Below, one piece after another: positions 7,601-12,803 of a stretch of 12,803 nucleotides of DNA. The notes under the pieces were generated by a model that was given only the letters and a program-made list of their open reading frames with translations, searched no databases and was not told the origin of the DNA. The translations under genes and the position numbers were made by a program. The first letter of the stretch is position 1. Each line of letters opens with the position of its first letter. This stretch comes from an uncultured Cytophagaceae bacterium (GTDB lineage Bacteria; Bacteroidota; Bacteroidia; Cytophagales; Spirosomataceae). The stretch covers positions 1-12,803 of the forward strand of contig CAJCBY010000354.1 of NCBI GenBank assembly GCA_903960725.1, given 5' to 3'.

Positions 7601-10600
7601 ACCAATACGCAAGAAAGCACCCACCTGTCCACTAATAGGCTCTGGACTTTGCATCGAAACGAACATCTTCAACCGCTTGTAATTGATAAAATCAAAAAGC
7701 GTATTCTTAAACACTGCTCTAGCATCCCCAGGGCGTAAATTATCCACACACAAACTCAACGATTGCTCATTCAAACGTGCATTGTTAATGGTGGTAATAT
7801 CTTGATCACGCACAAATCCAGGCGGAACAACATAAGGAATAGCTGTTTCCCCTTTATTAGCAGGCCCATTTTCCTCAATATTTACACTGGACACTCTAAA
7901 CTTAGCATCATAAGGCTCAGGTATATCTTGCCCACCTCGCTTATCTAATTCACCTTCAAATTTTCGATAACTGAAGCCAGATAATTGCAATTGCGCAAAA
8001 CGCAAGACCACTGGCTCTTGAAATTCCTTTAATACCATCCGCATAAACCGAATTGATTTAAACGAATTTATCTCGCCAGCAGGGGTTTTGTAAAGGCGTT
8101 TATCTTTTATCGGAATCCGGAATAAATACCAATTGACACCACCCTCAGTAATTTTATCAACCACAAAACCACTTCCGATTTGAAGGGTATTCGGTTTTAA
8201 ATCAATTTCATATTCAAAGTATGCCTCATTCTCATTTACGGTATTATCATTGTTTAAATCTTCCCGATCCGGCAACATACTATTCGCCTCTGTAAAACTC
8301 GAATTTGATGGATTAGCTGTTGTGGGACTATTGTTTTCCATCCCCAGATAATTTTTATAGCGTTGAATTAAGGATTCTGTTGCATTGAATTTTGAATTCA
8401 AATAAAATTCAAAATCATCAGCAGCCGGGTCATTTACGATTCTTGCCAAAGCTGACGCATCCGTTACTCTCCCTTTAACCTGATCTAGGTACGCCTTAAA
8501 ATGGGTCGTTTCCGTCACGGCATCGGCTTCATCAGATTGATTAGGCAATCCATCTAAACCAATATCTTGTTTCTCTCTACCTCCAGCGTTATCAAAAGCA
8601 TTAATGACAAACTGACGAGAAGGAGCTAAACCCCAATCTGTTTTTTCAAGATTCTTTCCGACACCCGAAGTAATTTTCTCTCCAGCAGGAATACCGTTTT
8701 CAAAATTGGAATAGCCATCTGGTATAAAATCCTCCGATACATCTCCTAAATGGAATAGTAGTTTACCTCCTGTCTCATTATTCTTATTGAATACTCCATC
8801 TCGAATTTTTCCTGATTCGCCACCAATGAACGGATCCATTAACCAGAATTCGATTTGCTCCACATTCGCATTATCAAAATCAGTGTCAAATCCAATCGCA
8901 CGTGTGATGGCCCCAAAATTAGAGGCCGGAGTAGGTAACAATCCTTTTGAGGATAAATTCGGATTAAAATTATATAACCCGCGTTCAGACGGGAAATAGG
9001 CTACATCTAACACACCGATAGGTAAATTAGTGATGTTATTGGCAAAATCTTTGTTTGGGAATAAGCCCCTAGGTGTCACAACGCGCTCATAGGCATACGC
9101 ATTCACTTTCATAGGGTCTAAACCAGGAACATCCAAGGCAAAACCTCCTTGCCCATAGATACTGGCATCTACCGTGTATGCGGCAATTTTAGCCCGATTA
9201 AAACCAGCTGCTAACTTAGATCCTGTAACAGAATAGGATTTAGGGGTTGCCCCTGCTTTCCAAAGAGTTGATTGCGAACTCATGTTATAGATAACCCTAG
9301 CAGCCTCAAAATCATCAATGAAAGCATTCCCTTGTACTCGATCATTCACATTCGGAATTAATTTAGCAAACTCCCCCTGAAAATCAATCACAGATGTTTC
9401 CTTGGTGGATAGTAAGGGTAACTTATCCAATAAACGAGTAATGCCTTGAGAGTTTTGTAAGATACTCGCATCAAACCCTAGCAATGTGTTATTTACGGGT
9501 TCATTCCCCATAGCGACGCGACGGAAAAAGGCTGGAGGACTCTCTGACATGTTTTGAATAGTAGCCCCTAAATGCACATTCTTTCCTAAATTATAGTCTA
9601 AACGAGTTCCTAACAAGGTCCTAATTTGATTTGAGAATAAATCTGGCTTCTCATAACACACCTTAATTTCTCTTCCAGAGCTAAAAACACCCTCATTAAT
9701 TATCTTAACGCGGCCTGATTGTGGGTCTACTATATAATCGATTCCAGCTGCTAAGGATTGACCTCCAGCCGTGACAGTTACAGATTTAGGCTCTACTCCA
9801 AAAGGTAAAGCAATATCACCCCCTACCCCAGACTGAAAGGTACCCTTAATAAAAAATTTATTTTTAGCTGATAGTTGAGCGGCATCCACTTGTGTTCCTG
9901 TATACAATTTTTCGAACACATATTTATCGACTAAATTAGTTTCACTTGGAGTGAATTTAGCTTTCAAATTAGCACCAAAGGGCTCCAAAACAGGGAATAT
10001 TATTTTACCGTTTTTGGAATCAATCGTAATATCCTCTACGTAATCAAAGTTTCCGTCTGGCTGCGGATCACCCGCAAAATTTAACTTATCAAGCCCTAAA
10101 ACCTTGACTAAGGGAATGTCTTTAAAATTACTCCCCTCTATCAAGTTACTATTATCAATACCCGTTGCATCATCTTTGTAAACGATACGCAATTGAAAAT
10201 TCTGTTTAGTTAGAGATGAAGTGTTTAAGGAATAAATATTCTTCATCATTAAATCCCACATCGGGTGAGGTTTACCCGTCGTACTCGAATTGAGGTTATT
10301 GCGAATCATGCTCGACTTCAACATCTTCAGGATTAATACCTCATCATCTTGACGCGCTTGGTAATCTTCCGTTAACTCCCCTACCTTGTATTTACGACCA
10401 TTTAAGGTGTACTCATATGAAACAGCTAATACTTCATCATTCCTTAGTGGCGCCACTAAGGAGATATAACCTAATTGCGAATTGAATTTGAATTCCCTTT
10501 CTGTTAATCGCTTTGCCCCTTTTAATACATCAAAATCAGTACCACGCTTTAAATTATAGACATTTTCTAACCGATCCGTCGCTTCGTTCGATTTACGCAG

Positions 10601-11773
10601 ATTGGGATCTGCTAACAGCTTAGCATACATCCCATTCGCCTTATTATCTACCGGACTTGATGGAATCACAGGCTGCATGATGGGGTTTGTATTATTAAAC
10701 GGACTTGATTCCCCTAAGTCATAAAGTGAAACTAAATTTCGAAGCGTTTCCGTGCTTTGAGTACGATTAGTCACATACACTTCTACCCGGGTAACCGTAA
10801 TCCCACTTGAAATGACAGGCAGATTTTTTAAAGCTCTTTCGTAATTATTGCGAAAATAGGAAGACAAAAAGAAGTGCTTATTTTCATCGTACTGATCTGC
10901 ACGTACCTCAAAATTTTTCCCTTGAGAACCTCCTTTCAATGTTATACAATCTTGTTTAGAACGTTGTTGCGCCGCCACCACCGTCATATCTAGCGCACCA
11001 AACCGGAGTAGTGTTTTTACACCAAACAAGTTTTGAATTCCCGGGATTAATTGCGAATTCAATGTCCAGGACGTATTTCCGACTTCAATATTTTGGAGAA
11101 TATCCTCTTCTTGTGTTTTCCAATTCAGTTTTAATTGATTTTGAAAATTAAAACTAGCCTTGGTGTCAAAATTGACATTCAAATTTAACTTGTCGCCTAT
11201 CTTACCCTGAAAATTAATCTGTGCTTGTTCGTTAAAAAATAGATTACCTACATACCTTAATTGAACGGGAATAGCAGGATTATCCACATATTGACCCATG
11301 TAACCCACATCTAACAAGAGAGACCCATTGGGCTTAAATGATACCTCGGTTCCCCCAAAAATACGATCAACAGCAGGTGGTAATTCAACTTTAGGAAAAA
11401 GGCCACGCGATTTCAAATTACTACTACCATCCAAACTCTTGGAATAAGATTGCCAAAAACTGCGATTAACCTCCTGATTTTGCAATCTAGAAAAGCTTTT
11501 GAAATCCGTGATGGTAGAAGTTCCCGTTGCATCTTTTTGAATGACTAAACTGGGATCATTTTCAAATGAATAGTTTAATTTCGACTTAGAAGAATAAATA
11601 GAAAAAGGCGATTTCCCTTGTGTACGATTAGGCTTTTTTAGAGATAAACGAGGCTTTTTACCCGATTTTCCGAGGGAATCCACCTGAGAAAAACTCGCAA
11701 AAGACAAGACGATTCCTAGACCCAGAAAAATGGGCAACCAATTGAAACTGCCATGTTTTCTGTAATGATTCAA
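4676..11773 (-). CDS. sprA: Type IX secretion outer-membrane translocon SprA/Sov
   Basis: SprA is the giant single-chain outer-membrane beta-barrel through which type IX secretion substrates pass; in F. johnsoniae it binds PorV and a plug protein and supports gliding. The 2365-aa length matches the family (about 2,400). A signal peptide is visible: basic N-terminus, hydrophobic core 12-28, likely cleavage after SFS (27-29). A Lys/Arg/Ser-rich segment follows (33-66). Family landmarks are a conserved N-terminal block from about 132 (DRIFGGTEV, GKIGDKLNLNVNFDTKASFN), KNLPVISSGITVTRVEVYVTN, a Ca-loop-like DLNNDNTVNENE (1172-1183), PWDFSNFTFSYAYAEMLRTS (about 1645), and many alternating hydrophobic strands to the C-terminus. 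The frame is unbroken. The start must be non-ATG: TTG at 11771-11773 directly follows the ruvA TAA, and the first in-frame ATG is residue 159. It is probably translationally coupled to ruvA. Confidence 0.97.
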   Translation of the reverse strand: MNHYRKHGSFNWLPIFLGLGIVLSFASFSQVDSLGKSGKKPRLSLKKPNRTQGKSPFSIYSSKSKLNYSFENDPSLVIQKDATGTSTITDFKSFSRLQNQEVNRSFWQSYSKSLDGSSNLKSRGLFPKVELPPAVDRIFGGTEVSFKPNGSLLLDVGYMGQYVDNPAIPVQLRYVGNLFFNEQAQINFQGKIGDKLNLNVNFDTKASFNFQNQLKLNWKTQEEDILQNIEVGNTSWTLNSQLIPGIQNLFGVKTLLRFGALDMTVVAAQQRSKQDCITLKGGSQGKNFEVRADQYDENKHFFLSSYFRNNYERALKNLPVISSGITVTRVEVYVTNRTQSTETLRNLVSLYDLGESSPFNNTNPIMQPVIPSSPVDNKANGMYAKLLADPNLRKSNEATDRLENVYNLKRGTDFDVLKGAKRLTEREFKFNSQLGYISLVAPLRNDEVLAVSYEYTLNGRKYKVGELTEDYQARQDDEVLILKMLKSSMIRNNLNSSTTGKPHPMWDLMMKNIYSLNTSSLTKQNFQLRIVYKDDATGIDNSNLIEGSNFKDIPLVKVLGLDKLNFAGDPQPDGNFDYVEDITIDSKNGKIIFPVLEPFGANLKAKFTPSETNLVDKYVFEKLYTGTQVDAAQLSAKNKFFIKGTFQSGVGGDIALPFGVEPKSVTVTAGGQSLAAGIDYIVDPQSGRVKIINEGVFSSGREIKVCYEKPDLFSNQIRTLLGTRLDYNLGKNVHLGATIQNMSESPPAFFRRVAMGNEPVNNTLLGFDASILQNSQGITRLLDKLPLLSTKETSVIDFQGEFAKLIPNVNDRVQGNAFIDDFEAARVIYNMSSQSTLWKAGATPKSYSVTGSKLAAGFNRAKIAAYTVDASIYGQGGFALDVPGLDPMKVNAYAYERVVTPRGLFPNKDFANNITNLPIGVLDVAYFPSERGLYNFNPNLSSKGLLPTPASNFGAITRAIGFDTDFDNANVEQIEFWLMDPFIGGESGKIRDGVFNKNNETGGKLLFHLGDVSEDFIPDGYSNFENGIPAGEKITSGVGKNLEKTDWGLAPSRQFVINAFDNAGGREKQDIGLDGLPNQSDEADAVTETTHFKAYLDQVKGRVTDASALARIVNDPAADDFEFYLNSKFNATESLIQRYKNYLGMENNSPTTANPSNSSFTEANSMLPDREDLNNDNTVNENEAYFEYEIDLKPNTLQIGSGFVVDKITEGGVNWYLFRIPIKDKRLYKTPAGEINSFKSIRFMRMVLKEFQEPVVLRFAQLQLSGFSYRKFEGELDKRGGQDIPEPYDAKFRVSSVNIEENGPANKGETAIPYVVPPGFVRDQDITTINNARLNEQSLSLCVDNLRPGDARAVFKNTLFDFINYKRLKMFVSMQSPEPISGQVGAFLRIGTDLTDNYYEIESSGLIQTQKGQSLDTEIWPMENEFDIEFDLVKQVKIERDKQGKSLNERFTMEISSATGKKYKITVMGRPDQSASMVTMIGVRNTSNTNKSFCIWANELRASGFDQTSGEAAIANLGIKLADLGTIQMNGSFKNYGFGGVQAKISERSRENNLEYGITANLNLDKFLPRNWGFKIPFFITYDRRNISPEFDPFDPDIFLRNSIQKFASETKKQSYLTLVEDNTERKGFNFSNVKKMRGAKSKYSYPWDFSNFTFSYAYAEMLRTSPLIAEYQQLSHRGNVLYSYTNSSRFLEPFKKFPFELIRDFNLNLLPSSLMVRLDMDRSFIKTQLRNSEFTTVGVAPQFEKYWFFNRQYALNWNLTKSIVLNYNTQVNSIIDEPIGDLDTQQKRDSVLISLRALGRARSFDQQGGMVWRLPLQKSVLTDWMNADYTHRVGYNYFANSFDIRDSLGLPFGNIIKNTREQAINGKVDFVALYNRIKALRWANSPRTFGKNIARNPGDEDDIVIPPNNALKSVTRLLLTLRGIQVNYSINESTTLPGFMPNPGMLGMNAINSAPGFDFIRGGQSDAIRFKAAENGWLTRSTVQNTPFTQLRSQKLTYTTQLEPTKDLRIQVDGNYNRGDNYQEFYRPEIAGGPFVSQSPIRSGNYSMSFLSFMTAFSNSETVFEEFRSNRAVLLSRLNRSKPTEIGTYNQNSQDVLIPAFFAAYSGVSATNVKYSPFYSIPLPNWKVDYNGLNLFPGIKNKFASFTISHMYSSTYNVGNFVSALEYGQFATDFMNLSLNSLLYPLASRFDPVTNTLIPVYVMSTISFVERFSPLVGVNAVTKSKISLRLEYNQDRNVGLNLANSQVAELANKDFTVAMGFTKSNMLIPFKINGRAVRLPNDLRFNMNLTIRDTRTLQRKLDAETIVTQGFINFQFRPQLSYNVNNKLTVTAYFDKMMNNPLVSNSFYRSTVAGGFQIRYSLSE

Positions 11774-12361
11774 TTATCGCAAAGCTAATTTGATTAAATT
11801 TTCAACAGTCGCATCTGGATTAGACTTCAGAATGGTATCTAAACTTTTTTCAGCTGCCGTTCTAGGAATTCCTAAGGTGATTAAAGCAGACAAGGCTTCT
11901 TGCTTGTGACCATAATTTGCATCATGGGAGGCAATTCCAGCCTCAACAAACAATACATCTTTCTTACATTTGTCTTTCAGCTCGAGAATCACACGCTGAG
12001 CAGATTTTGAACCAATCCCCTTAATCGATTGAATCAAGGCGATATTATCATTCATAATCGCAGAGCGAATTTCATTGGAAGAAAACGACGATAACATCAC
12101 TAAAGCTGTACTTAATCCAATACCTGAAACTGAAATAAGATCTAGAAATAGGTATTTCTCATCCATCGAATGAAAACCTACTAACGTATGCGAATCCTCC
12201 TTCACCTGCAAATGAGTATATAACTTGCAATTCTCTTCCCCATCCGCTAATGCGGCGTAGGTCTGCAACGATATTTTAACTTCATACCCGACACCATTCA
12301 CATCGATAATCACATGTGCGCGGTCTTTATGGGCTAACTTTCCTTTCAAATATGCTATCAT
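11774..12361 (-). CDS. ruvA: Holliday junction branch migration protein RuvA
   Basis: RuvA forms the tetramer that binds four-way DNA junctions and loads the RuvB motor for branch migration in recombination. The length of 195 aa is normal. The N-terminal OB fold (1 to about 64) carries MIAYLKGKL and NGVGYEV (22-28). The central DNA-binding domain has two helix-hairpin-helix motifs, SVSGIG (77-82) and SIKGIG (112-117). The C-terminal three-helix domain (about 148-195), which contacts RuvB, includes EALSALITLGI. ruvB is not in the window. The ATG start at 12359-12361 lies 2 bases after the LysM gene's stop. The stop TAA at 11774-11776 is followed immediately by the sprA TTG in the same reading frame, so a single sense change of that stop would fuse the two proteins. 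Confidence 0.98.
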   Translation of the reverse strand: MIAYLKGKLAHKDRAHVIIDVNGVGYEVKISLQTYAALADGEENCKLYTHLQVKEDSHTLVGFHSMDEKYLFLDLISVSGIGLSTALVMLSSFSSNEIRSAIMNDNIALIQSIKGIGSKSAQRVILELKDKCKKDVLFVEAGIASHDANYGHKQEALSALITLGIPRTAAEKSLDTILKSNPDATVENLIKLALR

Positions 12362-12363
12362 AA

Positions 12364-12737
12364 TTACCTACGTTTACGGCGTTTTTTTGATTTACTTTTC
12401 TTCTTGGATGTTTTCTTCTTTTTCGAGTACTTTTTCCGACTAGAATACTTACTTCGTTTTGATGAGCTCTTACTATATCTAGACTTAGATGAAACTACCT
12501 TGTAATAAACTAAAACCTGCCCTTTCTTAAGCTTCGTACTTTTAAGTCTATTGGCTTTCTTAAGTGCACTTACAGAAACACCTACCTTTCTGGCAACACT
12601 TGATAAATTATCTCCACTCCTAACCTTGTAAGAAAAACGCTTAGAGGTAGAAATAGGCGCTTTTTCGACTTCATTTTCTTCGTCTACCTCCGTAGAATCA
12701 CCCTCGTCATCCGAATCTTCTAGTTTGACTTTACCAG
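12364..12737 (-). CDS. LysM-domain protein with polybasic tail, 5' end missing
   Basis: Only the last 123 or so genomic codons are present; upstream sequence is replaced by sequencing adapter at 12738. Three regions are visible. First comes an acidic linker (LEDSDDEGDSTEVDEENEVE). Next is one LysM peptidoglycan-binding domain (12502-12636) with YKVRSGDNLSSVARKVGVSV and KLKKGQVL. Last is a 42-residue tail of almost only Ser, Lys, Arg and Tyr, ending RRKRR (12367-12492). LysM suggests binding to cell-wall glycan in the periplasm. A signal peptide or catalytic domain may have been in the lost N-terminal part, so the full function is unknown; LysM often accompanies a peptidase, amidase or lytic transglycosylase. 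The gene is 2 bases upstream of ruvA, so it likely leads the LysM-ruvA-sprA cluster. The GTG at 12769-12771 is not a real start. Confidence 0.88.
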
Positions 12738-12803
12738 AGATCGGAAGAGCACACGTCTGAACTCCAGTCACCGGCTATGATCTCGTATGCCGTCTTCTGC
12801 TTG
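12738..12803. other. Untrimmed Illumina TruSeq adapter (not genomic)
   Basis: The final 66 bases match the TruSeq indexed adapter architecture exactly. The 34-base read-2 adapter starts AGATCGGAAGAGC (12738-12771). It is followed by an 8-base index CGGCTATG (12772-12779), which I recognise as TruSeq HT index D709. The 24-base flow-cell end, ATCTCGTATGCCG and on, occupies 12780-12803. Nothing biological should be annotated here. Genomic sequence ends at 12737. Confidence 0.99.

Noticed and set aside
7383..7948. Three + strand open frames (7383-7580, 7535-7738, 7763-7948) antisense to sprA.
   Set aside because: They overlap each other and the conserved SprA frame. Short antisense openings are expected in a 7-kb gene.
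8787..8999. A + strand open frame of 70 codons antisense to sprA.
   Set aside because: Same reasoning: conserved coding sequence on the other strand and no protein features of its own.
11774..11776. A genuine RuvA-SprA fusion with a recoded stop.
   Set aside because: RuvA is full length at this stop and SprA has a proper signal peptide just after it. Two separate proteins are far more likely, so I kept this only as a caution under the start-codon finding.
1..12737. CRISPR arrays, insertion sequences, tRNA or rRNA genes, phage genes.
   Set aside because: I saw no direct-repeat arrays, transposase motifs, terminal repeats or RNA gene signatures. Coding density is nearly complete with housekeeping or envelope genes.
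12738..12771. A GTG-initiated N-terminus (MTGVQTCALPIS) for the LysM protein.
   Set aside because: It is translated Illumina adapter; the real 5' end of the gene is missing.

Overview
The window is an assembled, A+T-rich chromosomal piece of a Gram-negative Bacteroidota bacterium. The evidence is a lipid A gene (lpxA), a full-length type IX secretion translocon (SprA/Sov), a GldF-like ABC permease and a DUF4199 membrane protein. These families are all typical of the phylum. The gene set fits a Cytophagia or Flavobacteriia-like organism with type IX secretion and possibly gliding, but I cannot name a genus.

Layout. The left end (1-1155, + strand) holds the 3' two thirds of lpxA, followed 6 bases later by a small ABC ATPase. 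Everything else is on the - strand. Reading in the direction of transcription from the right edge: a LysM-domain protein (5' end lost), ruvA, sprA and gcvH, then a terminator. A second tight cluster follows: a dihydroorotase-like protein, a small four-helix membrane protein, a DUF4199 membrane protein, and a GldF-like permease. The 3' end of the permease gene overlaps the 3' end of the ABC ATPase gene by 8 bases, tail to tail. Gene spacing is extremely tight throughout (overlap of 11 bases to gaps of 0-6). The only gap of any size is 60 bases, between sprA and gcvH, and it carries a plausible Bacteroidota-type promoter. No stretch over 300 bases lacks a gene.

How the genes relate. lpxA makes the first committed lipid A intermediate. 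SprA is the outer-membrane channel of type IX secretion, and ruvA-sprA-gcvH is a familiar neighbourhood in this phylum rather than one functional pathway. The GldF-like permease has no gldG beside it. The nearest ATPase is the convergent one, which lacks the usual Q-loop Gln and switch His. The dihydroorotase-like protein has lost most of the zinc ligands and is probably not a normal enzyme. I see no phage, transposon, CRISPR, tRNA or rRNA.

An important artefact: the last 66 bases (12738-12803) are an untrimmed Illumina TruSeq index adapter, not genomic DNA. The apparent start of the LysM gene, beginning MTGVQTCALPIS, is translated adapter. I did not find a convincing undescribed multi-gene system. 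The observations most worth checking are the obligatory non-ATG start of sprA directly abutting the ruvA stop, the zinc-less dihydroorotase, the orphan ATPase/permease pair, and the terminator lying almost against the next start codon.
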